DNA of 37,132 nucleotides, from IMG/VR virus record IMGVR_UViG_3300005536_000287, positions 1-37,132 of that record, one strand, 5' to 3'. Position 1 is the first letter of the stretch; each line of letters begins with the position of its first letter. A program made the position numbers and the translations under genes. A model generated the notes under the pieces. It was not told where the DNA came from and searched no databases. It was given only the letters and a program-made list of their open reading frames with translations. Below, piece after piece: positions 7,070-14,377 of the stretch. This DNA is from a virus.

Positions 7070-7296
7070 TGTCGTCAGTTTCAGCGCGCGCCGGTCGGAA
7101 TATGTACGTCTTAATGCTAAAACCCCGCGGATTGAATGCGGTTTTCTGGCTAACGACCCTCGCCACTAATCGTCACGATTCATGGAGGGCTGGTGAGCAT
7201 TGGGTTCGCGACCTGGATAGCGATCGGAGGCGGCAATTGAAAAGAGAAGGCTATAGATGCGTCAAGGTCAGAATTGAAGTCGTGGAGGAAATATGA
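7069..7296 (+). CDS. 75-aa small early protein
   Basis: GGAGGAG at 7058-7064 directs initiation at ATG 7069, which overlaps the DUF2786 stop by one base. The product is a small basic protein with strands (MYVLMLKPRGLNAVFWLTT) and a C-terminal helix-strand (QLKREGYRCVKVRIEVVEEI). It has no metal motif. The function is unknown. Confidence 0.55.
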   Translation: MSSVSARAGRNMYVLMLKPRGLNAVFWLTTLATNRHDSWRAGEHWVRDLDSDRRRQLKREGYRCVKVRIEVVEEI

Positions 7297-7586
7297 AACG
7301 CAAAAGTAAGGAACAACGCGAGACCGCTGCGAAGGCCGCGCTGAGACAGCGCATCGCGGACATCGCAACGGGTGCCGCTGGCTACAAGTTTGATGGCGCC
7401 GATGAATGGGCCAACGCAGACTTCCTCGCGCGATTTGTTCCCGCACTTCGTGTTCAGTTTGGGCTAGACAGCGAGGGCAATGAGCGAAGGGACCGCAACC
7501 ACTTCTGGTTCCTGAGCAACGTGAATCACTACGAAAATGTCGATACCACGTCAGAATTCTTCTTCGAGCATGGCGTGAGAGCGTAA
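7293..7586 (+). CDS. Last gene of the early operon, unknown function
   Basis: The 97-aa product has a basic helical start (KRKSKEQRETAAKAALRQRI) and an aromatic-rich second half (NHFWFLSNVNHYENV). It overlaps the upstream stop as ATGA. It is the final member of the packed rightward block; after it comes a 305-base gap with a heptamer array, a promoter and a structured leader. No family was recognised. Confidence 0.6.
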   Translation: MKRKSKEQRETAAKAALRQRIADIATGAAGYKFDGADEWANADFLARFVPALRVQFGLDSEGNERRDRNHFWFLSNVNHYENVDTTSEFFFEHGVRA

Positions 7587-7599
7587 GTTACTGCTCCCG

Positions 7600-7634
7600 C
7601 TGACTTCTGACGCCTGACTTCTGACCTCTGATTT
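7600..7634 (+). repeat. Heptamer array (5 x 7 nt) before promoter 1
   Basis: The units are CTGACTT, CTGACGC, CTGACTT, CTGACCT and CTGATTT. This is the longest array in the window. It ends 7 bases before the -35 box of promoter 1 and may act as a spacer or an insulator between the early and lysis blocks. Confidence 0.7.
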
Positions 7635-7641
7635 TTGCTGG

Positions 7642-7670
7642 TTGCGGTTAAACCGATCTCGCGCTACTGT
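7642..7670 (+). promoter_or_regulatory. Promoter 1, TTGCGG-N17-TACTGT
   Basis: The -35 is TTGCGG at 7642-7647 and the -10 is TACTGT at 7665-7670, with a 17-base spacer. The bases GGTTGCGG match the other leader promoters at 15586 and 18654. It is expected to start the lysis/packaging transcript about 10 bases before hairpin A of leader 1. Confidence 0.65.
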
Positions 7671-7676
7671 TAGTGA

Positions 7677-7800
7677 CGAAACAAGCGTCCCGTTAGCGGA
7701 CCGGCAAACAAAAAATCGACAGGCCGCAACCGCCTGTCTACTGAGAGGCTCGATAGCAGCCCGCAGACTTCTAATCAAGAGAAGTCGGCGGGTTTTTTGT
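7677..7800 (+). ncRNA. Structured leader RNA, copy 1
   Basis: Hairpin A is GTCC(7687-7690), bulged C, G-UUAG-C, GGAC(7698-7701). An A-rich linker follows, then hairpin B, GACAGGC(7718-7724) with GCCTGTC(7732-7738). Hairpin C is GGCT(7747-7750), bulged C, G-AUAG-C, AGCC(7758-7761). Hairpin D is GCCCGC(7759-7764) plus GACTTCT(7766-7772), paired with AGAAGTC(7780-7786) plus GCGGGT, and is followed by six T. Hairpins C and D share 7759-7761, so they compete. D has the form of an intrinsic terminator. The next gene starts 90 bases later with its own ribosome-binding site. Confidence 0.75.
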
Positions 7801-7891
7801 TTACCAAGGCCCCCTTTCAACGTGTCACCCGCTCACGCAGGTGGTTCTGATAACGCCGGGCTCCGGCCCGCCACAACAAAGGAGAAATCAA

Positions 7892-8131
7892 ATGGGCGAT
7901 CCGAATCGCGATCAGGTTGAAGGCCGGACGGACAAGGCGGCCGGCGAAATTAAGGAAACCGTGGGCCAGGCGACTCACGACAAAGCGCTGGAGAGTGAAG
8001 GCGCGCGCGAAAAGGCCGAGGGCGAAGCGCAGCAAGACCGTGGCGACACGAAGTCTGAAATCGCTGATCAGGTAACCGACCAAATCAAAAAGAGTCAGGA
8101 AGACAAGCTGCGCGAGGGAATGAAGAAGTAG
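7892..8131 (+). CDS. CsbD-like stress protein
   Basis: The 79-aa product is fully hydrophilic and helical. Its pattern (VEGRTDKAAGEIKETVGQAT, then SEGAREKAEGEAQQDRGDTK) is that of the CsbD family: repeated K/A/G-rich helices with GK.kE..G...g......eGk..q..G. CsbD proteins are general-stress proteins of unknown mechanism in bacteria. ATG 7892 follows AAAGGAGAAATCAA; the extended form from 7841 was rejected. It is the first gene after leader 1, at the head of the lysis block, an odd place for a stress gene. It could be a host gene picked up by the phage. Confidence 0.75.
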   Translation: MGDPNRDQVEGRTDKAAGEIKETVGQATHDKALESEGAREKAEGEAQQDRGDTKSEIADQVTDQIKKSQEDKLREGMKK

Positions 8132-8314
8132 TGACGGACGGGCGACGGCCGACCGTTGACCGCCGAAAAAAGCGGTCTGCCGTCGTTGGCCCTCGGGCAG
8201 TGGCTTGCTATGCGCCATCACACGCGATTTTGTTTTATCAAATCTATTGTCGATCTGCTGTCAGGGCAGATCTTCATCCACCATAAACTGTGCGAACTGG
8301 AAAGGACAATGCTC
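8132..8314 (+). other. Intergenic region with nested hairpin
   Basis: This 183-base gap holds a nested inverted repeat: an outer stem, CGACGGC(8143-8149) with GCCGTCG(8179-8185), and an inner stem, GACCGC(8158-8163) with GCGGTC(8172-8177) around an A-rich loop. The 5' half consists of heptamers (CGACGGC, CGACCGT, TGACCGC at 8143-8163). There is no T-run after the stem, so a Rho-independent terminator is not claimed. It lies just after the CsbD-like gene. Confidence 0.55.
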
Positions 8315-8674
8315 ATGAGTAATAAGGAACAAGAGGCGGCGCTGAACGAAGCGATCGCCCGATTTGAAGGCGCACTTGCCAAGGAGGCTTCCGAAGTCAA
8401 AGACGCGCTTGCGTCGATGCAATCAAAGATCGACGTCTCGGATTCGCCCATCGATTTAAGCGACGAAATCGCCAGGATTAACGCGGCTGCTGAAAACGTC
8501 GGAAACATATTTCAGTCGGCAGCAGTGCCAAGCGAAACCGCGCCAGGTGGGGAGCCGGCGCCAGGCGGTGGCGAAACCGCTCCAACCGAGGAGACCGCTC
8601 CGGGCGAGACCTCACCAAACGAAACCGCACCAGGTGGGGAGCCGGCGCCAGCCGAAGGTGAGACCACTCCTTAA
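8315..8674 (+). CDS. Coiled-coil protein with Thr/Pro/Gly/Glu repeat tail
   Basis: ATG 8315 lies 8 bases after AAAGGA; an ATG six bases earlier is too close. The product is 119 aa. Residues 1-70 are a helical, probably coiled-coil segment. Residues 72-119 are an unstructured tail of ETAPGGEPAP-like units. The DNA encoding the tail contains a 32-base direct repeat (8533-8564 and 8620-8651, one mismatch), which shows recent internal duplication. It sits between CsbD and endolysin. The role is unknown; a virion or lysis-related spacer protein is possible. Confidence 0.6.
   Translation: MSNKEQEAALNEAIARFEGALAKEASEVKDALASMQSKIDVSDSPIDLSDEIARINAAAENVGNIFQSAAVPSETAPGGEPAPGGGETAPTEETAPGETSPNETAPGGEPAPAEGETTP
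8533..8651 (+). repeat. 32-nt direct repeat in the low-complexity tail gene
   Basis: Copies at 8533-8564 and 8620-8651 differ only at the tenth base (G or A). Each encodes ETAPGGEPAP or a close variant. The copies are in the same frame (offset 87 bases), so recombination between them would shorten the tail by 29 residues without a frameshift. Confidence 0.75.
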
Positions 8675-8683
8675 CTAACAAAA

Positions 8684-8711
8684 CGGACGGATGACCGAGG
8701 ACCGCTGACGG
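8684..8711 (+). repeat. Heptamer array (4 x 7 nt) before endolysin
   Basis: The units are CGGACGG, ATGACCG, AGGACCG and CTGACGG. The array occupies the gap between the repeat-tail gene and the endolysin gene. Confidence 0.6.
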
Positions 8712-8761
8712 AATGGGAAAAGCGGGTCGGCGATCCTCGGTCGACAGTGAGGTATTCAACT

Positions 8762-9262
8762 ATGCGCGGAATCAACCAGGCAGGATTGGATCTGATCAAG
8801 AGCTTCGAGGGAATCGAAGATGGTGACCCATCCACGGTCAACCTCGATCCCTATCTCGATCCAGTCGGCATCTGGACCATCGGCTGGGGTCATGCCATCA
8901 CTTTTGACCGGCGTTTCCTGCGAGGCGCAACTGACAAGGCGAGAGCAAAGTCGCTCTACCCAAATGGGATTAGCCGGGAAGAGGCAGAGCGGCTGTTGCG
9001 TCACGACATCGACAAGCACGCCATCCCTCTCGACACGTTAGTGAAAGTGGAACTGACCAATAACCAGCATGCCGCGCTGGTCTCTTTCGTCTTCAACCTG
9101 GGGCCGGGAAACCTGGAACGGTCCACGCTTTTGAAGCTCGTCAATCAAAAGAAATTCAGTCTGGCAGCAGGTGAATTTCGCAAATGGAATAAAGCCGGCG
9201 GCAAAACGCTAAAGGGTCTAACTCGGAGGCGCGAAGCTGAAGCCGCTCTGTTCCTACTATGA
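8762..9262 (+). CDS. Endolysin, GH24 (T4-type) lysozyme
   Basis: The 166-aa product matches the phage GH24 muramidase family, which hydrolyses the MurNAc-GlcNAc bond of peptidoglycan. The catalytic Glu is E16 in SFEG. The family's D-x5-T is D33..T39 in the segment DPVGIWTIGWGH. Later conserved blocks are TNNQHAALVSFVFNLGPG and GLTRRREAEAALFL. The E-to-D spacing is longer than in T4 lysozyme because of an insertion with DGDPSTVNL. There is no signal peptide, so it should need a holin. The ATG is 7 bases after GAGGT. It is the first clear lysis gene. Confidence 0.92.
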   Translation: MRGINQAGLDLIKSFEGIEDGDPSTVNLDPYLDPVGIWTIGWGHAITFDRRFLRGATDKARAKSLYPNGISREEAERLLRHDIDKHAIPLDTLVKVELTNNQHAALVSFVFNLGPGNLERSTLLKLVNQKKFSLAAGEFRKWNKAGGKTLKGLTRRREAEAALFLL

Positions 9263-9274
9263 AAGGAGTCAATT

Positions 9275-9520
9275 ATGAACAAGCTTTTTCTCTTATTGCT
9301 GGCTGGCTCGCAGATGCAGGTCGCCGGGAACATCCTTCAGGCACAGGATGCCAACACGACGGGCCGCGACGATGTTATCGGCAAGCTGCTCACCGTTGGC
9401 GGTAAGGCGATTGGCGCTTACGGCAATGGAGATCTGAAGACCGTCGACGGCTCGTTGAAGGTGATCGCCGATAGCATCTACGAATATCTCGGGCAGCCAA
9501 AAACTCAACCCGCAGCTTAG
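9275..9520 (+). CDS. Small protein with possible signal peptide
   Basis: The 81-aa product starts MNKLFLLLLAGSQMQVAG, a short hydrophobic N-terminus that could be a signal peptide or anchor. A soluble Gly/Asp-rich part follows (IGKLLTVGGKAIGAYGNGDL). A good ribosome-binding site (AAAGGAG) precedes the ATG. It lies directly after the endolysin, where holin or spanin genes are often found. It has no lipobox Cys and no second membrane helix, so neither is assigned. Confidence 0.6.
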   Translation: MNKLFLLLLAGSQMQVAGNILQAQDANTTGRDDVIGKLLTVGGKAIGAYGNGDLKTVDGSLKVIADSIYEYLGQPKTQPAA

Positions 9521-9529
9521 GTCAATCAA

Positions 9530-9907
9530 ATGCTGCGCTTCATTGCGACGAAGTTCCTCAGCAAAGAGAACCTGCGCGTTTTCGCATTGTGGGCGTTGCA
9601 GTTGCTGGAGGAGCAGCTCGACACGGAGGCAAAGCCTCGACTGGAAAAGTATCGTCGCGATCGCGCGGCTCTCGAAGCGCAGACGCAAATTGCTCTCAGT
9701 GAGATTGCGTCGCGGGAAGCCCGGCTCAAACAACTCGCTTTTCAACGCTCCGCACTGGAGCAAACCATCGCGCAAAGAGAGCGCGATATTCAGGCCTCGA
9801 AAGAGGAGATAAGGAGAATCGATGAAGAATCTAGCCAGGCTGTCATTCTCAGTGATGATGACGCTCTGCATACTGACCTTAGTGGCCGTAGCGCAGATAC
9901 CAAATAA
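9530..9907 (+). CDS. Coiled-coil protein in lysis block
   Basis: The 125-aa product has an amphipathic to hydrophobic N-terminal helix (RVFALWALQLLEEQL, about residues 16-30). A long Arg/Glu/Gln-rich coiled coil follows (about 35-100). Its last 86 bases overlap the next gene in a different frame. Such an overlapping pair, one coiled-coil and one exported, resembles i-spanin/o-spanin arrangements, but the N-terminal helix is not a clear membrane segment. A weak upstream AGGT precedes the start. The spanin role is a hypothesis only. Confidence 0.55.
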   Translation: MLRFIATKFLSKENLRVFALWALQLLEEQLDTEAKPRLEKYRRDRAALEAQTQIALSEIASREARLKQLAFQRSALEQTIAQRERDIQASKEEIRRIDEESSQAVILSDDDALHTDLSGRSADTK

Positions 9908-10418
9908 CAATCTTCCCTCGGCAACCGTAAAGGAGAAACTGTCTGACGGCAGTTACATTGTGGTGATCGAAGGCGGCGCTTACAAAGCAATCTCAGCCGC
10001 GGACGTGAGAGGGATTCTTAAAACCAAAGAAGACCTGGACAAAGCTGTCCGCGCGCGGGTGGAGCTCGAAAAGCAGATCGCTTTCTACGAAGCTAACAAG
10101 TTTGACTTTAAGGAGGTGATCCGCGTTGCAAACGAGCAGCGCGACGAAGAGGTCGGGCTTAAGCTGAATTTCAAAACTCTCTACGAGGACGAAAAGAAAC
10201 TGCGACTGGACGCGGAAAAGCTACACGGCTCCCCAGGTAAAGTCGACAAGCTATTAAGCAATCCGGTGGTCCAGGTGGCGACAAAGATCGTAGTTCCGAT
10301 AGTTCAAACGTGGGTCTCGACGCTAAGTCGCGACCGGACCATCGTCATGCCGTATGACCAGTTGGCGCTATTGCAATCACAGCAGAGGAGCCGCCCGATG
10401 CTCGTGCGGCTTCAGTAG
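9822..10418 (+). CDS. Exported coiled-coil protein
   Basis: The 198-aa product has a clear signal peptide (basic n-region MKNLAR, core SVMMTLCILTLVAVAQ), probably cleaved after AVA. The mature part begins with a small beta segment (ATVKEKLSDGSYIVVIEGGAYKAI), followed by a coiled coil (residues about 65-130) and a short hydrophobic stretch (VVQVATKIVVPIVQTWV). AAGGAGA precedes the ATG. It overlaps the preceding coiled-coil gene. A periplasmic lysis or virion-associated role is inferred from context. It lacks the lipobox of Rz1-type spanins. Confidence 0.6.
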   Translation: MKNLARLSFSVMMTLCILTLVAVAQIPNNNLPSATVKEKLSDGSYIVVIEGGAYKAISAADVRGILKTKEDLDKAVRARVELEKQIAFYEANKFDFKEVIRVANEQRDEEVGLKLNFKTLYEDEKKLRLDAEKLHGSPGKVDKLLSNPVVQVATKIVVPIVQTWVSTLSRDRTIVMPYDQLALLQSQQRSRPMLVRLQ

Positions 10419-10489
10419 TGCGCTCCGGGACATGTGAAACACTCACCGCTCACGCTATACCCCAATATGCGCCGTGGGAGACGATCAAG

Positions 10490-10867
10490 ATGGAGAACAA
10501 CCAGGCCCTGGTTGTTGATGACAACGATGATTTACTGGAATTGCTGGCGACGCTGTTACGACATGAGGGATACACGGTCGAAACAGCGTCGTCTGGTTTT
10601 GAAGCAATCGAAAAGTTTCAGCAAGGCGGCTTTTGCGTGGTGCTCTCCGACATCGGCATGCCGGTGATGAACGGCTACGAGCTGGCGCGAAAGCTGAGGT
10701 CGCTGCCCGAATGCAAGAAGACCGTGATGATAGCAATAACGGGATTTCAGATTTATGGTGATCGGGCGCGGGCTCTTGCTGCCGGCTTCGACGATTTGTT
10801 TACTAAACCCATCGCGATGCGCTCGCTGCTTGCCACGGTTGAAAGGTTGCGCAGAGATAAGAAATGA
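10490..10867 (+). CDS. Stand-alone CheY-like receiver domain
   Basis: The 125-aa product is one response-regulator receiver domain with every key residue visible: the acidic pair D10/D11 in LVVDDND, phospho-acceptor D54 in VVLSDIGMP, T84 in IAITGF and K106 in FTKPI. It has no output domain. In bacteria such domains accept phosphate from histidine kinases and signal by protein contact. GGGAG lies about 11 bases upstream of the ATG. It sits inside the lysis block between an exported coiled-coil gene and the holin candidate, an unusual place. A host-derived accessory gene that couples lysis or host signalling to kinase state is a possible inference. Confidence 0.88.
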   Translation: MENNQALVVDDNDDLLELLATLLRHEGYTVETASSGFEAIEKFQQGGFCVVLSDIGMPVMNGYELARKLRSLPECKKTVMIAITGFQIYGDRARALAAGFDDLFTKPIAMRSLLATVERLRRDKK

Positions 10868-11106
10868 CGGCCGGGAAAATCATTGGCTGGAGAAATTATG
10901 CGGTTGCAGCGCTTTGCATCCTAACTGGAGTCTGGGCGCTGAGTCGTGGCAGCGTCGCCAGCGGGGTCGAAGGGATACTCGCCGGACTGTTCATTGTCAG
11001 TTTGCGTGACGCGCTCGGCAAAGTGTTGCGCGCTGTTGATGATAATCGCCAGTCGCTGGATGGACTCCGGGCCGCGATTGAAACGGAATTGTCGAGAAAG
11101 GGTTGA
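10864..11106 (+). CDS. Candidate holin, two membrane helices
   Basis: The 80-aa product has two hydrophobic segments (YAVAALCILTGVWALS, about residues 12-27, and VEGILAGLFIVSL, about 35-47). A charged helical C-terminus follows (LRAVDDNRQSLDGLRAAIETE). The size, topology and location near an endolysin fit a class II holin, which would permeabilise the inner membrane. It overlaps the receiver-domain stop as ATGA and is followed closely by another membrane protein. Membrane location is seen in the sequence; the holin function is inferred. Confidence 0.55.
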   Translation: MTAGKIIGWRNYAVAALCILTGVWALSRGSVASGVEGILAGLFIVSLRDALGKVLRAVDDNRQSLDGLRAAIETELSRKG

Positions 11107-11108
11107 GC

Positions 11109-11534
11109 ATGAAGTTAGCCACTCCGCTCGTTGCGGTCTCGCCGGTTGCTGTTGGTGGTTTAGTAATGCTGCTAATTGATCCGGGACTCTCGGAGCTGAA
11201 GAACTTCGCACCGACGATCGTTATCGTGTTTCTGGCCGTCTGGACCGTGATTAAGGTCGCGCCGACGTGGAAAGAGGTAAAGCTGCGCGAGATGGACATT
11301 CGGGAGAAAGAGATCACGCAGCGCGAACAGCAGTCAGTGGCAATTCAAAGCCTGGCGGAAGTGATTGAAATAATCGCGGTTGAGCAAAAGCATGCAACGG
11401 AGGCGCTCCGGATATCCGAACGCGTGACTATGAGGGAAGGGGAGAAGCTGGGCGAAGTAGTCCATGAATTTGCTGGCCGTCTAGACGTCCTGGAAGCGAA
11501 AACAGAAGCGAAGGTGACCGAAGCGAGGGCTTGA
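11109..11534 (+). CDS. Membrane-anchored coiled-coil protein (Mu gp25 position)
   Basis: The 141-aa product has two N-terminal hydrophobic stretches (VAVSPVAVGGLVMLLI and APTIVIVFLAVWTVIKV). A long charged coiled coil follows (about residues 58-140). In Mu-like phages the genes between lysis and terminase include a DUF2730-type membrane/coiled-coil protein (gp25), and this one has the same place and shape. The match is positional and architectural, not a sequence match. It could alternatively be a second holin or an antiholin. ATG 11109 was preferred to an upstream TTG. Confidence 0.5.
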   Translation: MKLATPLVAVSPVAVGGLVMLLIDPGLSELKNFAPTIVIVFLAVWTVIKVAPTWKEVKLREMDIREKEITQREQQSVAIQSLAEVIEIIAVEQKHATEALRISERVTMREGEKLGEVVHEFAGRLDVLEAKTEAKVTEARA

Positions 11535-11539
11535 CAAAA

Positions 11540-11920
11540 ATGGTAACGCGAAAACTCACAGACAAGCAGGAAACGGAACGTGCCCGCGGCTTCATTATCT
11601 ATTTGCTCTATCTAAAAAAGCCGCACGCATTTGAGCTGAACTCTCTTTGGAGAACTATGGACGAGCACAACCAGCCGATCGGTCACCGCAGGTTTGTAGA
11701 GGAAGTCGACTATCTGCGGTCGCTGGGACTCCTACGAGTGTTCCCATCTCAATCAGAAAAAGAAATCACCGTCGTGGAGCAGGCACGACTCCTGCAGCGC
11801 TTTATCGAAACGCCAATGGCGCGCGATATGGGAAGCTTCGTCTATGCCCGGATTACCGCTGCCGGCATTAACTTCCAGGAAGGCAACTCTGAAGTTGTCG
11901 GAATTGAGCGCGTTGAATAG
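11540..11920 (+). CDS. Mu gp26-like winged-helix protein (VpaChn25_0724-like)
   Basis: The 126-aa product has a winged-helix core (ARGFIIYLLYLKKPHAFELN, then GHRRFVEEVDYLRSLGLLRV). Its C-terminus (YARITAAGINFQEGNSEVVG) parallels the T.RGLDVA.G...V.G end of the VpaChn25_0724 / Mu gp26 family. In Mu-like phages this gene stands directly before the DUF3486 and terminase genes, as here. A regulatory or packaging accessory role is assumed for the family, not proven. A TTG at 11531 is an alternative start, but the GAGGG spacing fits ATG 11540. Confidence 0.6.
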   Translation: MVTRKLTDKQETERARGFIIYLLYLKKPHAFELNSLWRTMDEHNQPIGHRRFVEEVDYLRSLGLLRVFPSQSEKEITVVEQARLLQRFIETPMARDMGSFVYARITAAGINFQEGNSEVVGIERVE

Positions 11921-11923
11921 CCT

Positions 11924-12520
11924 ATGCCTCCACGCTACGCAGTCGAGAATCTGCCGGCAGAGCAGTTTGAGTTCATTCTGAAGGCAATCGCCAACGGTGG
12001 AACTGACCGCTCGATCACTCTCTCCTTCGAAAAAGAATTCAAAGAAGTCGACGCCAAGCTGTCAAAAAGCTCCCTCGCGCGCTGGCGCGAAGCGGCCGGC
12101 AACGAACTTGCTGAGCGATATCGGTTCGTTCGATATCAAGCGAAGCAACTCCAGGAAGATCTAAAACTGGAGGACGCCGACAAGTACCAAATCGTTATCG
12201 ACAACATTGAGGATCGGCTGCTTACGGCGACGAAGGAAATAATTGCCGAGAACCCGCTCAAGCTGCTGGGAATTCAACAGGAAGAGAAACGCCGGCAGTT
12301 GAAAGAAGCGGAGCTGCAACTTAAACGCGAAGCGCTGGACCTGGAGCGCGAAAAGCTGCGCGGCGCCGCAGTCGATCGGGTCAAACTAGGCGAGGAGTAC
12401 TTCTCAGACCTGCTCGAATACATCGGCGAAGATCCGGAAGGGCTGCGGTTCTTTCAACGACACGCCAAAAAGTTTTCAGAGTTCCTCCAAATTAAATACG
12501 CGGCAGAAGCCCGAACATAG
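11924..12520 (+). CDS. DUF3486 (Mu gp27)-like small terminase candidate
   Basis: The 198-aa product shows the DUF3486 layout. It opens with a PPRYAVENLPAEQFEFIL segment, then an HTH recognition part with the diagnostic LSKSSLARWRE (compare isKSaLhRy). A helical region follows (about residues 60-130), then a Lys/Glu-rich coiled coil. In Mu-like phages this protein precedes the large terminase and is considered the small subunit, recognising phage DNA ends. It is followed immediately by terL. The coiled-coil region appears longer than usual for the family. Confidence 0.65.
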   Translation: MPPRYAVENLPAEQFEFILKAIANGGTDRSITLSFEKEFKEVDAKLSKSSLARWREAAGNELAERYRFVRYQAKQLQEDLKLEDADKYQIVIDNIEDRLLTATKEIIAENPLKLLGIQQEEKRRQLKEAELQLKREALDLEREKLRGAAVDRVKLGEEYFSDLLEYIGEDPEGLRFFQRHAKKFSEFLQIKYAAEART

Positions 12521-12532
12521 CGGAGGGCTTCA

Positions 12533-14377
12533 ATGGTCACTCGCAGCCGCAAACCAGTTTCCAGAAAAACAAAATCAATCGACGAGCTAGTCGCCCAGGC
12601 AGAGAGCCAGGCGCGCAATGCCGGCGTTGAGATTGAGCCGGAGCAGTACTCGCTGGAGTGGTATCGGCAGGAGTGGCCGGCGCGGAAGAAAATCTTCCTC
12701 GAACGCGAGATCAAAATCCGCGACGCCTTTGACCGCAATAAGCTAAAGCCCTTCATCCTCAACGACGCGCAGAACGAACTCCTGCTGGCAAGCCTGGAGT
12801 CCAGCATAGATCCGTCGCTCGAGGACTACACACTCAAGTGCCGCCGCCTGGGAATCTCCACCTACTACCTGGCTGACTATCTGAGCGACGCAATCATGGA
12901 GGACGGCCATCATGTGCGCATCGTTGCGCAAGATCCAAAAACGCTGAAGGCCCTCATGACTTCGCTCAAGAGCATGCACACCGAATTGCGGGACGAAATC
13001 AGGCCGCGGCCAAAGTACGACGCAAAAACCGAATTAGAGTTCGACGATCCAGAGAAGAACGTTACTGGCTCGCGCGTTAGCCTTTCAACCGTCGTGGCTG
13101 GCAAGGAGGAAACCGGACGAGGGGACACCATTACCAGGCTTCACCTAACTGAAATTCCTTTTTGGCAGGGCGACCCAGAGATAGCAGCCGTCGCGCTCAG
13201 CGACGCTGCCAAAGGCGGAAAGATATCGGGCGAGTCGACAGCAAAGGGAGTCGGTGACTGGTTCCATAAGAAATACATTCAGGGAAAGCTTCACCAGAGC
13301 GGTATTCGTTCCCACTTCTTTGAGTGGTGGTGGAACTTCAACTACCAGCTTCCAGACTACGAGTTCAAGGTTTTCAATTCGGAGATCTATCTGGTCAAAA
13401 AAGACCAGGAGTTGGTGGTAATGGACGAGGCGCAGCTCTCCGCTGCTCGCGTCACGGATTACACGGCAGAAGAGCGCAATGAAAAGAACCTCCCGCTGCA
13501 GTCTGAAAAAGACTGCGCCGAGCAAATTCTCTCGTTTCTGAAAATCAAAGGTTACGTCTCGGCTGACGAAGACTGGTTGTGTGATGAAGTAGCGCGGCGC
13601 ATTGCTTGGCGTCGCTGGGAATCCTCAAACGCGCGCAAAGGCTCGAAGAAGTTTCGAGTTGAGTATCCGGAGAATGACGTTGATCCGTTTGCGCAAACGG
13701 GCGGCTCTATCTTCGACAACTCCTATCTGCAGTTGAAGGCGACACCGCGCGCGGCTGAAGCTGGTCATCAGTACGTTGTGTGGCTTGACCCGTCGATGGG
13801 AATCGAAGGAGCCGATCCGGCAGCGTGGGGCGTAATCGATTGCCATACCGGCGAGGACGTTCACCAGGGCGCGGGCTATGAGAAGCAGGACGCGCAAGGC
13901 AAACGGGTCTGCGAGTTATCGGATAAGTACAATGGTGCCAGGATCGTGATTGAAAGCAACATGGGTGAGGCCGCGATTCTGGAAGCTGAGCGCCTTGGCT
14001 ATGGCGACCGCCTCTATAAGCAGATCGACGTGCAAACTGAGCGCGATATCAAAGAGGGAAAGATCTCCACGCGGGACGCTCACGCGAAGGCGCGCCCTGG
14101 ACTGAACATGACCGAGCGGGTGAAACGCTTGGTTATTAACGAGTTTGAGAAAGCCTGGCGCCAGGGAGATTTCAAATGTGCCTATCAAGAACTGATAGAG
14201 GAGGCTCGCGTATTCGTCCAGACCGGAAACACCATGGGCGCAAAGAGCGGCTATCACGACGATCGTATTATGGGCATCGCAATCGGATGGTACGTGGTGG
14301 TCACGGACCAGATTGGGCCAGTTGATTTCAAATCGAGCGGCCAGAAGCAAGGATTCGCCAGGCTAAAGGGATATTGA
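12533..14377 (+). CDS. Large terminase subunit (TerL)
   Basis: The 614-aa product is the DNA-packaging ATPase/nuclease. A degenerate Walker A lies at residues 102-110 (KCRRLGIST). A Walker B-like LHLTEIPFW at about 203-211 has Thr-Glu where many have Asp-Glu. A coupling motif with ESTAKG is at about 234-239. The RNase H-fold nuclease acidic triad fits D419 (VVWLDPSMG), E474 (IVIESNMGE) and D576/D577 (YHDDRIMG). The motif spacing resembles Mu gp28-type terminases. An AGGAGTT-like ribosome-binding site is not obvious; CGGAGGG lies 9 bases before the ATG. It drives headful packaging in the family. Confidence 0.9.
   Translation: MVTRSRKPVSRKTKSIDELVAQAESQARNAGVEIEPEQYSLEWYRQEWPARKKIFLEREIKIRDAFDRNKLKPFILNDAQNELLLASLESSIDPSLEDYTLKCRRLGISTYYLADYLSDAIMEDGHHVRIVAQDPKTLKALMTSLKSMHTELRDEIRPRPKYDAKTELEFDDPEKNVTGSRVSLSTVVAGKEETGRGDTITRLHLTEIPFWQGDPEIAAVALSDAAKGGKISGESTAKGVGDWFHKKYIQGKLHQSGIRSHFFEWWWNFNYQLPDYEFKVFNSEIYLVKKDQELVVMDEAQLSAARVTDYTAEERNEKNLPLQSEKDCAEQILSFLKIKGYVSADEDWLCDEVARRIAWRRWESSNARKGSKKFRVEYPENDVDPFAQTGGSIFDNSYLQLKATPRAAEAGHQYVVWLDPSMGIEGADPAAWGVIDCHTGEDVHQGAGYEKQDAQGKRVCELSDKYNGARIVIESNMGEAAILEAERLGYGDRLYKQIDVQTERDIKEGKISTRDAHAKARPGLNMTERVKRLVINEFEKAWRQGDFKCAYQELIEEARVFVQTGNTMGAKSGYHDDRIMGIAIGWYVVVTDQIGPVDFKSSGQKQGFARLKGY

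Noticed and set aside
7600-7634. CRISPR-like direct repeat
   Set aside because: Units are 7 nt, contiguous and without spacers, so this is a tandem heptamer array.
7677-7800. Known riboswitch or small ribozyme class for the leader
   Set aside because: Compared from memory with c-di-GMP, SAM, preQ1, fluoride, guanidine, ZTP, hammerhead, twister and pistol consensus; none fits the two WUAG hairpins and overlapping terminator.
8156-8314. N-terminal extension of the 8315 gene
   Set aside because: It would read through a hairpin and has no ribosome-binding site, while ATG 8315 has one at proper spacing.
9530-10418. Spanin pair (Rz/Rz1)
   Set aside because: The overlap and coiled coils are suggestive, but the first protein lacks a clear membrane anchor and the second has no lipobox; left as unnamed proteins.
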